A DNA stretch of 47,577 bases from CAZKTO01 sp964555685 (lineage in GTDB: Bacteria; Chloroflexota; Dehalococcoidia; SHYB01). The notes beneath the pieces were generated by a model that had not been told where the DNA came from, did not search any database, and saw only the letters and a list, made by a program, of their open reading frames with translations. The position numbers and the translations under genes are program-made. The stretch lies in the NCBI GenBank assembly GCA_964555685.1, contig CAZKTO010000016.1, positions 1 to 47,577 on the forward strand, given 5' to 3'. Shown here piece after piece: positions 7,310 through 16,174 of this stretch (position 1 is the first letter of the stretch; the number at the start of each line of letters is the position of its first letter).

Positions 7310-9504
7310 ATGGATGGTACCAAACGCAAGCGCCGGAGCTCTGCTCCCGGCCGCCGTCACTGGACGTCCTGGGCGCGCAGTGCCTTGAGGTTGGTGCTGG
7401 CGGCGGCCCTTGCCCTGGGAATGCTGCCGCTGATGAGCCCGGGCGTCGCCTTCGCCGACGACACGGGGTTTAGCTCGCCCACCGCCACCACCGCACCCAA
7501 CCAATGGACGACCCCTGCCAATGCCTTCACCAGCAACAACTCCTACGCCACGGCAAGCGCCGACAACGCCGACCAGGGTTACCGTGACTTCGACATCCCG
7601 GCCTTCCTGCCGGGCTCAATCATCGATGGCATCGAGGTCAGCTTGGAGGCCAAGTCCTCTCCCTCTGGTTGTCAACTCCAAGTCCGCCTCTTCTCGGACA
7701 GTGGGACCGGTTTCACCAGCTTCAGCCTCCCGACCGCCGCCCTGACCGGTACCGACACCGTCCACATCCTGGGCGGGGCCAGCGATACCTGGGGCGAAAC
7801 GTGGGTCCCGGGCGACTTCACCAATGCCAACTTTGTGCTGCAAGTGCGGAACGACGAGGGGGGCGGCTGTGCCAACGACTCCATCACCTCCCTGGACCAC
7901 GTTCAGGTCAAGGTGACCTTCACCCCACCGGTCCCCAACCCGCCTCTCGCGGATACCTGCGGCCTGGATATTGCGCTGGTCCTCGATAGCTCGGGCAGCA
8001 TCAGCCAAGCCGAGCTTGACCTGATGCAGGACGCCATGGTGGCGTTCGTCGCCGCCTTCCCGGCCGGGACCTCGCACTTCGCCGTGGTGGACTTCGCCAA
8101 CGACTCGAGCGTTCTCCAGGACTTTACCGCCAGTAGCGCTCTGGTCACCACAGCGATCAACGCGGTGACCGTCGGCCTCGGCGGCACCAACTGGGACGAC
8201 GCCCTGTTCGACGCCCGCACCCTCTTCCCGGCGCACGACGCCGAGACCCCGGCGAGGGCGAACCTGATTGTGTTTGCCTCCGATGGCAACCCAACGCGCC
8301 GCGGCGGCCACACCTTCCTGGACCACCCTAGCAGCGTCGCCGCTGCAGGCGATATGTTGACCCCCGCGGTCGAGGAGGCCAACGCTGCCAAGGTGGCTTC
8401 GGCTGGCGGGGCTGTCGTCCGCATCGTCGCTATCGGCATCGGCGTGGGCAGCGAGTTGAACCTGGAGAACCTTGAAGCCATCTCTGGGACCAACGTAGCT
8501 GTCACCGTCCCAACAATCAGCGCCACTACGGACGTCATCGCCCCCAGCGACTTCACAGGCCTGGCCACCTTCCTGCCGGGCCTGGCGGCTGTGCTTCTCG
8601 ATACCGACGGCGACGGCACCCCCAACTGCACGGACCCCGACGACGACAACGACGGCTTCGACGACGGCATCGACCCCGCTCCCCTCGACCCGGCCATCAC
8701 GCCTGGGACTATCGAGTGGGAGAAGCGGAATGGGACAGCAGCCCCGCCGCATCCGCTCCAGGGCGGCGCGACGTTCGTTGTCTGGGTCGACACCGATTCG
8801 GACGGCGTAGTCGACGGGGGCGAACTCGGTCCCTTTGCCTGCCACGACTTCACCGATGGGGACGGCCTAGTCGACGTGTCGGATACCGCGCTTGACGCCC
8901 CCCTCACCGTGGTGGACAACGGACTCAACGACGCCGACGCCGATGCCGGTCAGTTGAAGCTACTCAACGTGTGCAACGGCGTGACGACCTACAAGGTGAA
9001 GGAGACCGTGGCGCCCACTGGCTTCGTTGTTGACCCTAGCCCGCGCTCCGTCACTATCACGAGCAGCAGCTTCAACCCTGTCATCGGCACGCAGGGCACC
9101 GACGACGACCCAGACGATTTCCACAACCTGGTCTTCGTGCCCAGCGTGGCCTTCGCCCTCGCCTCCTCCAGCGGGGCGGAGTCGGCCACCCCGNNNNNNN
9201 NNNNNNNNNNNNNNNNNNNNNNNNNNNNNNNNNNNNNNNNNNNNNNNNNNNNNNNNNNNNNNNNNNNNNNNNNNNNNNNNNNNNNNNNNNNNNCCTGGGG
9301 GCCACCACGGCCCACACCCGCACCATCTTGGACAACGACGCCACGCCCGAGCCGGTCGGATTCCCTCTTCCTGGGGAAGGCGGGGGCCTCCCCTGGTGGG
9401 CCTGGCTGCTTATCAGCCTGGGCGGGGGCGGAGCGCTGTGGTTCTTCATCTTCTTCGCACGAAGAAGGAGGAAGGGGACCCCCGCTCTCCCGGAAAGCAG
9501 TTAA
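7310..9504 (+). CDS. Large surface protein: VWA domain, thrombospondin type 3, prealbumin-like and Calx-beta-like domains, C-terminal anchor (contains an assembly gap)
   Basis: A long signal peptide (about 1-49, cleaved near VAFA-DD) is followed by a beta-sandwich domain (about 52-205). The von Willebrand A domain (about 218-430) has a complete metal site: DSSGS at 226-230, Thr293 and Asp325. Next are DTDGDGTPNCTDPDDDNDGF calcium-binding thrombospondin type 3 repeats, then a Cna-B/SpaA-like domain (EWEKRNGTAAPP to YKVKETVAPTGF). Just before the gap, VPSVAFALASSSGAES looks like the start of a Calx-beta domain. After the gap the frame changes; the frame that makes sense reads THTRTILDNDATPEP, a Calx-beta end. 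It is followed by a hydrophobic helix (WWAWLLISLGGGALWFFIFF) and RRRRK, and stops at 9502-9504. The gap is thus not exactly 100 nt. Role: probably adhesion or matrix binding at the cell surface. Confidence 0.8.
9194..9293. other. Assembly gap of 100 N inside the adhesin gene
   Basis: A run of exactly 100 N, a conventional placeholder for unknown length. The coding frames on the two sides differ by one, so the true length is not 100. Flanks match the first and last strands of a Calx-beta domain. Confidence 0.9.
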
Positions 9505-9550
9505 GAAGAACCGCAGGTCAGCAATCGGGGGTCGTTACCTTAGAAACTAT

Positions 9551-9892
9551 CTGGCTCTGTTGACATCGTGATTGATGGGAAGCAAGGACTGGTAGTGGCA
9601 AAGACCATTTAGGGCGATAGAGGTTATAGGCCACGCCCAGGCCGAGGGCCTGCTTCATTTGAGCTGCCAGGGAGCGGCCGGGTACATACGCACCGAGCTT
9701 CCGCTTCAGGGTGGAGATCACCGTCTCCACCAGCGCTCGCTGGCGATAGAGCGTCACAGGGAAGGCAGCACGCATCTCCGCGCACACCCAATGGATGCGC
9801 CAGATAGCTTTGCCCCGCTTGGCGGGGATCACGCTCTGAAGCCCTATGACCTGGCGGATGTATTGGTGAGGGTAAAGTCCTAAAACAGCCAC
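9551..9892 (-). pseudogene. C-terminal fragment of an IS4-superfamily DDE transposase
   Basis: The minus strand encodes QSVIPAKRGKAIWRI, then YRQRALVETVISTLK, which fits the Y-(2)-R-(3)-E-(6)-K signature around the last catalytic Glu. The C-terminus is LGLGVAYNLYR. The first two catalytic aspartates are absent. The presumed left end CTCTGTTGACATCG (9555-9568) resembles the left end of the IS5 element at 161-175, so the two may share ends though the proteins differ. The open frame reads past this end to 9518, which is not original coding. Confidence 0.75.
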
Positions 9893-10297
9893 GGTCGCAG
9901 GGCATCAATCCAGCGGGCCCGCCAAGGAAGGTCCCCTCCTCGAGGCCCAAGGGTGGCCTAGCGAATAAGCCCGAGCCCCTCGTCGCGGGCCGCCCGAGGT
10001 TTGGTCTTCCCGCTACATCTGGGCGGCTTGGCCGTCGGAGCTACGGCCTTCCACCAGGCACCTCCGCCAACGGCCTGAGGTTCAGGTCCTTGCTCCCCGG
10101 GCAAGGGCTCCTAGGCACCGAGAGCGAGCTCCTCTCCCAGAGAGGCGATGTCGTGTGCAGACCAAGGGTGCGTGTGAGGTGTTGGGTTAGCTGCTGGCCG
10201 TGTGGATAGGACAGGTTTCTCGCAGGTTGCCTTCGAGTTACAGGAGAGTTGCGCTTAAGCTACACTGATCTCGATACCCAACGCTCGGGGTCCGGCG
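9893..10297. other. No gene recognised
   Basis: GC-rich sequence between the transposase remnant and the small HTH protein. No open frame here has coding character, and no long palindrome was seen. The first part may be further decayed transposon sequence. Confidence 0.4.
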
Positions 10298-10582
10298 ATG
10301 ACGCAACGACCGTTTTCCCGCCAGCAGGCGGCCACGCGGGCGCAACAACAGGAGGAGGCCCGGCTCAAGCGGGAGGAGGAGCGGCAGCGGCGGCTCAAGG
10401 AGTTGGGTATCAAGCTCCCCGGACCGCTCAAGCCCTGGGACAGCGTGGATACCATCAGCAAGCAGGTGATCCCCTACTTCGAGAAGGGGGAGCACCCTCG
10501 CTTCGTGGCCAAGAAGCTCAGGCTCAAGAAGAGCACCGTGCGCAACTACTGGTACCGGTGGCGTCGGAGGCTCGGTATCTAG
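10298..10582 (+). CDS. Small basic helix-turn-helix-like protein
   Basis: 94 residues. The first half is a charged helix (QQQEEARLKREEERQRRLKEL). The second half, KQVIPYFEKGEHPRFVAKKLRLKKSTVRNYWYRWRRR, has the spacing of a helix-turn-helix (EHPRFVAKKLRLKKSTVRNYW) ending in aromatic and arginine residues. It may bind DNA as a dimer through the N-terminal helix. No family is recognised. It starts at ATG after GGGGTCCGGCG, a weak ribosome binding site, and stands alone between a transposase remnant and a palindrome-rich stretch. Confidence 0.55.
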   Translation: MTQRPFSRQQAATRAQQQEEARLKREEERQRRLKELGIKLPGPLKPWDSVDTISKQVIPYFEKGEHPRFVAKKLRLKKSTVRNYWYRWRRRLGI

Positions 10583-10805
10583 CCGAGGGCCTCCTTCCTG
10601 AAGGCGAGACCGGGGGCCGATCCCCTGGCGCCCCACGGAAGTGCCGGGTCCCCCGCAGACGCCTTGACAGGAGCTCATAGTGAAGATCTCCGAGAGCGAC
10701 GGTGGGTCCATCGGCGGCCTGCCCACCCCACAGTCGGAACGCACCGAAGGATGAAGAGCGTGAGAAGAGGGCCTGTGACTCGGCTTACAGGCAGCCCTGG
10801 CCCCT

Positions 10806-10831
10806 ACGAGCCCCGACCGGTCGGGGCTCGT
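10806..10831. repeat. 26-nt perfect palindrome with GCCCCGAC core
   Basis: ACGAGCCCCGACC and its exact complement. It carries the same arms as the short palindrome at 438-455. It lies in the 419-nt gene-free stretch 10583-11001, which also holds GAGCCTGCCCTGAGTGCATCGAAGGG (a relative of the CCTTCGACAAGCTCAGG repeat) at about 10915-10940. No gene was seen there. Confidence 0.75.
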
Positions 10832-10958
10832 TCGTTTCATGGCTCGCCCCGGTCTCGGCGGCCATGTTGACAGAGCGCGCCATCCCCGCCGGCTTCCCAA
10901 ATCTGTGCAATCGGAGCCTGCCCTGAGTGCATCGAAGGGTACTCTGCGGATAGACTGA

Positions 10959-10972
10959 GCCGACATGTCGGC
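10959..10972. repeat. Palindrome GCCGACATGTCGGC upstream of gnd
   Basis: A perfect 14-nt palindrome 30 nt before the start of the 6-phosphogluconate dehydrogenase gene. It could be an operator or a member of the short palindrome family with reduced arms. Confidence 0.5.
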
Positions 10973-11001
10973 CTGCCAGGCGCCTTGCGAGGAGGGATGC
11001 G

Positions 11002-11907
11002 ATGGACCTCGGACTCATCGGCCTCGGCCGCATGGGCGGCGCCATGGCCCAGCGACTGCTCCGCGGCGGGCACCGCGTCGTCGCCTACGACGCCGCCGCC
11101 CAGGCCGTGCTCGCGGCGGCGGGCCATGGCGCCGTCGCCGCATCATCCGTGGAAGACCTGGTGCGCCGGCTCACGCTGCCCAGGGCCGTCTGGGTCATGC
11201 TGCCCGCCGGCCAGCCCACCGAGACGACCGTCGGCGCCCTCGCTGGCCTCCTGGCGCCCGGCGACGTCGTCATCGACGGCGGCAACAGCTACTACCGGGA
11301 CAGCATGCGCCGGGCCGCATCCCTCAGGGAGCGAGGCATCGATCTCCTGGACGCCGGCGTCAGCGGCGGCGTCTGGGGCCTCACCGAGGGCTACTGCATC
11401 ATGGCCGGGGGCAGGGCCCCTGCCTTCCGGCGCCTGAAGCCCGTCTTCCAGACGCTGGCCCCCGCCCGCGACCGCGGCTACGCCCGCGTGGGCCCCAGCG
11501 GGGCAGGCCACTTCGTGAAGATGGTCCACAACGGCATCGAGTATGGACTGATGCAGGCCTATGCCGAGGGCCTCCAGCTCCTCCATGCCAAGGAGTCGTT
11601 CCGCCTCGATCTCGCGCAGATCGCCGAGCTCTGGCGGCACGGCAGCGTCGTCCGCTCCTGGCTCCTGGACCTGTCGGCCCAGGCTCTCAAAGAGGACCCG
11701 CGCCTCGAGGGGCTGCGCGCCTACGTGGAGGACTCGGGCGAGGGGCGCTGGACCGTCCAGGAGTCTGTAGAGTTGGGAGTGTCCCTGCCGGTCATCGCCC
11801 TGGCCCTTCAGGAACGGTTCCGCTCGCGGCAGGAGAACCCCTTCGCCGCGCGCCTCCTCGCGGCCCTCCGCCAGAGGTTCGGCGGGCACGCCGTGCGCAG
11901 GAGGTGA
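11002..11907 (+). CDS. gnd: 6-phosphogluconate dehydrogenase, decarboxylating, short (about 300-residue) form
   Basis: Oxidises and decarboxylates 6-phosphogluconate to ribulose 5-phosphate. The 301 residues fit the short bacterial class, not the 470-residue E. coli type. The Rossmann motif GLGRMG is at 8-12. Asp30 at the end of the second strand suggests NAD rather than NADP. IDGGNSYYRD (91-100), the substrate loop DAGVSGGVWGLTEGY (117-131) and the catalytic block GHFVKMVHNGIEYG with Lys173 and Asn177 are all present. It is cotranscribed with nothing obvious; a strong promoter for the next gene follows its stop. Confidence 0.9.
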   Translation: MDLGLIGLGRMGGAMAQRLLRGGHRVVAYDAAAQAVLAAAGHGAVAASSVEDLVRRLTLPRAVWVMLPAGQPTETTVGALAGLLAPGDVVIDGGNSYYRDSMRRAASLRERGIDLLDAGVSGGVWGLTEGYCIMAGGRAPAFRRLKPVFQTLAPARDRGYARVGPSGAGHFVKMVHNGIEYGLMQAYAEGLQLLHAKESFRLDLAQIAELWRHGSVVRSWLLDLSAQALKEDPRLEGLRAYVEDSGEGRWTVQESVELGVSLPVIALALQERFRSRQENPFAARLLAALRQRFGGHAVRRR

Positions 11908-11935
11908 CCGTCCCCCAGTCTCCGGCCCGCGGGGC

Positions 11936-11964
11936 TTGACGGGGCCCCTGGCGCGTGATATAAA
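11936..11964 (+). promoter_or_regulatory. Promoter TTGACG-N17-TATAAA for the TetR-MMPL genes
   Basis: TTGACG at 11936-11941 and TATAAA at 11959-11964 are separated by 17 nt, the best sigma-70-like promoter in the window. The next bases AAACGAAGGATCGCTTTT form an imperfect inverted repeat that could be the operator for the TetR regulator encoded 47 nt downstream. Confidence 0.7.
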
Positions 11965-12010
11965 ACGAAGGATCGCTTTTGGTTAGACCCGCGAAAGGCC
12001 GGTCCTCGCC

Positions 12011-12685
12011 ATGCCCAAAGTCACCGAGGCCCACCTCGAAGCCCGCCGCCAGCAGGTCCTGGAGGCGTCCGCCGCCTGCTTCGCCCGGAACGGCTTCCAC
12101 CAGACCTCCATGCAGGATATCTGCCGCGAGGCCGGCCTGAGCGCCGGCGCCGTCTACCGGTATTTCCGCAGCAAGGACGAGATCATCGAGGCCATGTGCA
12201 GAGCCGGGCAGCAGCAGGGCGTTGCCCTGATCCGCTCGGCGCAGGAGGGGGAGTCCACCGACGATGTCCTGAACCGGCTGGCGGACGTCTTCCTGCCCAT
12301 GGTGGGGAATCCCACCACCTTCTTTGAGAACGCGCTCTTCCTCCACCGCTGGTCCGAGGGGCTGCGGAACGAGCGCATCCGGCAGATACTCCAGGAGGGC
12401 CTGGCGGCCATCCGCGCGCCCTTTACCGAGATCATCCGCCGGGGCCAGGAGCGCGGCGAGGTCAACCCGTCGCTGGACCCGGACGCCGCAGCCCGGGCGC
12501 TGGTCTCCCTCTACCACGGCCTGGTGATCCAGACGGCCCTGGGCACCCAGCCCGACGTTGCCGCCTACACAGCCGCCGCCAAGGCCATGGTCTTGGGCCT
12601 CATCCGCCAGCCGCCCGGCCATACGATATCGAGGGCCGGGGTAACCCCCGGCGCCCGGCGCCGGGTGCGCCCGCCGACAGGCTAG
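12011..12685 (+). CDS. TetR/AcrR family transcriptional regulator
   Basis: 224 residues. The N-terminal helix-turn-helix is clear: FARNGFHQTSMQDICREAGL then SAGAVYRYFRSKDEII (about 20-58). The C-terminal helical domain would bind a ligand and dimerise. TetR proteins usually repress an adjacent transporter gene. Here the MMPL transporter starts 51 nt downstream on the same strand, so the regulator probably controls both genes and itself from the promoter at 11936-11964. The last about 15 residues are Pro/Arg-rich and may be unstructured. Confidence 0.9.
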   Translation: MPKVTEAHLEARRQQVLEASAACFARNGFHQTSMQDICREAGLSAGAVYRYFRSKDEIIEAMCRAGQQQGVALIRSAQEGESTDDVLNRLADVFLPMVGNPTTFFENALFLHRWSEGLRNERIRQILQEGLAAIRAPFTEIIRRGQERGEVNPSLDPDAAARALVSLYHGLVIQTALGTQPDVAAYTAAAKAMVLGLIRQPPGHTISRAGVTPGARRRVRPPTG

Positions 12686-12736
12686 CCGGCACCCCGCCCG
12701 CGCCAGCCCATCCCATCACATTCCGGAGGACGTACC

Positions 12737-14977
12737 ATGCAGCGAGCATCCTTCACCCAGTCCCTGGCCCGAGCCTCGGCCCGGCGGCCCTGGTGGACCG
12801 TCGGCCTGTGGATCGTGGGGCTTATCGTTGCCCTGGTGCTCACCGCCACCATCCTCGATACCACGGCGGTGATCGACTTCACCTCCAACCCCGACTCCAA
12901 GCGGGCCAACGAGCTCGTGGAGCAGCGCCTCGGGCGAGAGCGCCAGTCCCGCGAGATCATCATCGTCCGCTCGGCCCAGCGCTCGGTGGACGACGCCGCC
13001 TTCCGCGCCTTCGTCAACGATCTCCACGTCCGTGTGACTGCCTTGGGCCCGGAGATCGTCCTGCCGGGCAGCAGCACGACCTTCTACGCCTCGGGCGACG
13101 CCTCCCTCGTCTCCCAGGACCGCCGCACCACCATCATCCCCCTGGTCATGGCTGGCGACCTCGAGGCCGCCAGCGACAACATCGAGAAGGTGCAGCGCCT
13201 GGTAGAGCAGGCGCGAGACCGCGACGGCTTCCAGGTCTACCTCACGGGCACCTCCAGCATCGGCCTCGAGACCACCGAGGTTGCCGAGCAGGATCTGATC
13301 AAGGGCGAGATCTTCGGCATCGCCGTCGCCCTCGTCATCCTGGTCCTGGTCTTCGGCGCCGTCGTGGCGGCGCTCCTTCCCATCATCATCGGCATGCTCT
13401 CCATCTTCATCGCCATCGGCATCGCGGCCATCGTGAGCCAGGGCTTCGAGCTCTCCTTCTTCGTGACCAACATGATCACGCTCATCGGCCTGGCCGTGGG
13501 GGTCGACTACTGCCTCTTCATCGTGCACCGCTTCCGCGAGGAGCGCCGCCGGGGCCGGACGAAGGAGGAGGCCATCGCCATGACCGGCTCCACAGCGGGC
13601 CGCACCGTCTTCTACAGCGGGCTCACGGTGGTCCTGGCCCTCATCGGCATGGTCATCGTCCCCACGACCATCTTCCAGAGCCTGGGCCTTGGCGCCATCC
13701 TCGTCGTCATCGTCGCCGTCCTCGCCTCCATGACGCTCCTGCCGGCGCTCCTGAGCATCCTGGGCGACCGCATCAACCTCTTGAGCATCCCGCTCTTCGG
13801 GCGTGGACATGCCCGCATCGACGAGGAGCGGCCCGGCGGGTTCTGGGACCGGACCGCCCGCGTCGTCATGCGCCAGCCCTTGATCAGCCTCGTCGTCTCG
13901 GCAGGGCTGCTCATCGCCCTGGCCGTCCCCTACTTCAGTCTCAACAGCGGCTTCGTGGGCATCCAGACCCTTCCCGAGAACCTCCAGTCGAGACAGGGAT
14001 TCCTCATCCTCGATCAGGAGTTTTCGACCGGACGCATCACGCCCGCCGAGGTCGTCGTCGATGGCCCCGCCAGCTCCCCGGCCGTGCAGGGCGGCATCGA
14101 GCGGCTCAAGGGCATCCTGGCCGGCGACCCCGCCTTCGCCACCCCGTTCCCCCTCGAGACCAACGCCGCCGGCGACCTGGCCCTCCTCCAGGTGCCCGTC
14201 AACGGCGAGCCCGTCGGCGACCAGGCCATCGCCGCCATCAAGCGCCTCCGACGCCAGTACATCCCCCGGGCCTTCGACGGCGTCCCGGCCGAGGTCCTCG
14301 TCACCGGCGAGACCGCCTTCAACACCGATTTCTTCCGCCTGACCAGCGATATCACTCCCGCCGTCTTCGCCTTCGTCCTTGGCTTCAGCTTCCTTCTGCT
14401 CATGCTGGTCTTCCGCTCCATCGTCGTCCCGCTCAAGGCCATCCTCCTCAACATGCTCTCCGTCGGCGCCGCCTACGGGCTCCTGGTGCTCGTCTTCCAG
14501 AAGGGCTGGGCCCACTCGCTCTTCGGCTTTCAGCAGGTGGACACCGTCGAGGCGTGGGTCCCCCTCTTCCTCTTCTCCATCCTCTTCGGGCTCTCCATGG
14601 ACTATCACGTCTTCCTGCTGAGCCGCATCCGCGAGCGCTACGACCAGACGGGAGAGAACACCGGCTCGGTGGCCTTCGGCATCCGGTCCACGGGGCGCCT
14701 CATCACCGGCGCGGCCCTCATCATGGTGGCCGTCTTCTCCGGCTTCGCGTCGGGCGACCTGGTCATGTTCCAGCAGATGGGGTTCGGCCTCGCCATCGCC
14801 GTGCTCCTGGACGCGACGATCGTCCGGATGGTGCTGGTGCCATCCAGCATGCAGCTCCTGGGCAGGGTGAACTGGTACTTCCCCAAGGCGCTCCGATGGC
14901 TGCCGGACGTGCGGGTGGAGACGGAGCGGCCGGAGCCGGCGCGAGCGATGGCGCGGGAGACGACGCAGATCGGCTAG
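12737..14977 (+). CDS. MMPL-type RND family transporter
   Basis: 746 residues with two repeats of one transmembrane helix, a large extracytoplasmic domain and five further helices, the MmpL plan. The proton-relay pairs typical of MmpL proteins are present: Asp257-Tyr258 (GLAVGVDYCLFIVHRFREE) and Asp622-Tyr623 (FGLSMDYHVFLLSRIRERY). MmpL proteins export lipids, hydrophobic compounds or drugs using the proton gradient. GGAGGA lies 6 nt before the ATG. Its TetR neighbour suggests induction by a substrate. No long C-terminal cytoplasmic domain is present. The opposite strand is open for about 1500 codons here, a by-product of GC-rich codons. Confidence 0.9.
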   Translation: MQRASFTQSLARASARRPWWTVGLWIVGLIVALVLTATILDTTAVIDFTSNPDSKRANELVEQRLGRERQSREIIIVRSAQRSVDDAAFRAFVNDLHVRVTALGPEIVLPGSSTTFYASGDASLVSQDRRTTIIPLVMAGDLEAASDNIEKVQRLVEQARDRDGFQVYLTGTSSIGLETTEVAEQDLIKGEIFGIAVALVILVLVFGAVVAALLPIIIGMLSIFIAIGIAAIVSQGFELSFFVTNMITLIGLAVGVDYCLFIVHRFREERRRGRTKEEAIAMTGSTAGRTVFYSGLTVVLALIGMVIVPTTIFQSLGLGAILVVIVAVLASMTLLPALLSILGDRINLLSIPLFGRGHARIDEERPGGFWDRTARVVMRQPLISLVVSAGLLIALAVPYFSLNSGFVGIQTLPENLQSRQGFLILDQEFSTGRITPAEVVVDGPASSPAVQGGIERLKGILAGDPAFATPFPLETNAAGDLALLQVPVNGEPVGDQAIAAIKRLRRQYIPRAFDGVPAEVLVTGETAFNTDFFRLTSDITPAVFAFVLGFSFLLLMLVFRSIVVPLKAILLNMLSVGAAYGLLVLVFQKGWAHSLFGFQQVDTVEAWVPLFLFSILFGLSMDYHVFLLSRIRERYDQTGENTGSVAFGIRSTGRLITGAALIMVAVFSGFASGDLVMFQQMGFGLAIAVLLDATIVRMVLVPSSMQLLGRVNWYFPKALRWLPDVRVETERPEPARAMARETTQIG

Positions 14978-15005
14978 CCCGGACCGCGTCCCAGGGATGC
15001 AACGC

Positions 15006-15034
15006 TTCGATTCCGGGACTCGCGCTTGTATACT
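15006..15034 (+). promoter_or_regulatory. Possible promoter TTCGAT-N17-TATACT
   Basis: A good -10 box TATACT (15029-15034) and a weak -35 at 17 nt spacing, between the MMPL and LLM genes. It may give the LLM-thiolase pair its own start. Confidence 0.4.
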
Positions 15035-15103
15035 GAAGGCTCCCGGCCGCCGCGGAGGATGCGAAGCCATGGCGGCTGGTGGCCCAAGATGGGAGGTCGC
15101 GCG

Positions 15104-16171
15104 ATGAAGTTCGGCTCCTTTGTGCTCCTGCAATGCCCGGAGTGGAAGACGGAGAAGGATGCCTACGACGAGGTGGTAGAGCAGGCCGTGCTCTCGGAGG
15201 AGATGGGCTTCGACTCCATCTGGCTGGCCGAGCACCACTTCTCGCGCTACTCCATCGCCGCCGATCCGCTGGTGCTGGCGGCCCACATCGCCGCCAAGAC
15301 CAAGCGCATCCAGATTGGGCTCGCGGTGGCGGTCCTCCCCTTCCACAACCCCGTCAAGCTGGCCGAGCAGGCGGCCATCGTCGACATCCTGAGCAACGGC
15401 CGCTTCGTCATGGGCGTGGGCCGGGGCTACCAGCGCCAGGAGTTCGACCGGCTGAATCTCGACATCGCCAACAGCCGCGGGATGTTCGAGGAGTCGCTGG
15501 AGGTCCTGCAGATGGCGTGGAGGGGCGAGGAGTTCCACTACGACGGCCGCTTCTATCACGTCCCGCCGACGACCGTCTACCCGCGCCCGCTCCAGAAGCC
15601 GCACCCGCCCATCGCCGTGGCAACCAGCGGCACCCGCGACACGATGCTCTGGGTGGCCCAGCATGGCCTGCCCTTCATCAGCGGCGGCGCCTTCCCCGAG
15701 ATGGAGGGGGTCAAGAAGCGGATCGACACCTACGCCGAGGACAGCCGCGCCGCGGGCTTCTCGGACGAGCACATCCGCACGGCCCTGGCGAACTCGCCCT
15801 TCTCGCGCCGCATCTACGTGGCCGAGAACGACACGGACGCCTTCGAGCGGCCGCGCCAGCACATCATGTGGTTCCACAACGCCCTGATGAAGGAGGGCCT
15901 GCCCGCCAGCGCGCACCGAGAGCACGAGGGGGCCTACAAGGAGCACCTGGAGCGGATGCGCATCCGGGCCACCCAGTCCTACGAGACGATCTGGAACCAG
16001 GACATCTACGCGACGCCGGACAAGGTGCTTCGCCAGATCCAGACCCACGCCGAATACGGCATCCAGAACCTGGTGCTCTGGTTCAACTTCGGGGGCATGA
16101 GCCGCGAGATGGTCACCGCCTCGATGGCCCGCTTCGCCAAAGAGGTCATGCCGCACGTCAAGGGCCGCTAG
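15104..16171 (+). CDS. LLM-class flavin-dependent oxidoreductase (luciferase-like)
   Basis: 355 residues from ATG 15104, chosen over upstream ATGs because GGGAGG lies 7 nt before it and the family begins MKFGSFVLLQ. The TIM-barrel motifs are present: FDSIWLAEHHF, IGLAVAVLPFHNPVKLAEQ, and LSNGRFVMGVGRGYQRQEF. These enzymes use FMNH2 or F420 to oxygenate or reduce organic substrates. Expansion of such genes is known from some Chloroflexota that attack resistant organic matter. It ends 3 nt before a thiolase homologue, so the two form a unit, suggesting oxidation followed by carbon-carbon cleavage. The substrate cannot be read from sequence. Confidence 0.88.
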   Translation: MKFGSFVLLQCPEWKTEKDAYDEVVEQAVLSEEMGFDSIWLAEHHFSRYSIAADPLVLAAHIAAKTKRIQIGLAVAVLPFHNPVKLAEQAAIVDILSNGRFVMGVGRGYQRQEFDRLNLDIANSRGMFEESLEVLQMAWRGEEFHYDGRFYHVPPTTVYPRPLQKPHPPIAVATSGTRDTMLWVAQHGLPFISGGAFPEMEGVKKRIDTYAEDSRAAGFSDEHIRTALANSPFSRRIYVAENDTDAFERPRQHIMWFHNALMKEGLPASAHREHEGAYKEHLERMRIRATQSYETIWNQDIYATPDKVLRQIQTHAEYGIQNLVLWFNFGGMSREMVTASMARFAKEVMPHVKGR

Positions 16172-16174
16172 CCC

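Noticed and set aside
7616..8928. Long minus-strand frames opposite the adhesin gene
   Set aside because: The plus-strand protein has a signal peptide, complete VWA metal site and calcium repeats; the antisense frames have no domain.
15026..15103. Upstream 26-codon extension of the LLM gene
   Set aside because: It covers a promoter-like -10 box and lacks a ribosome binding site; GGGAGG marks the ATG at 15104.
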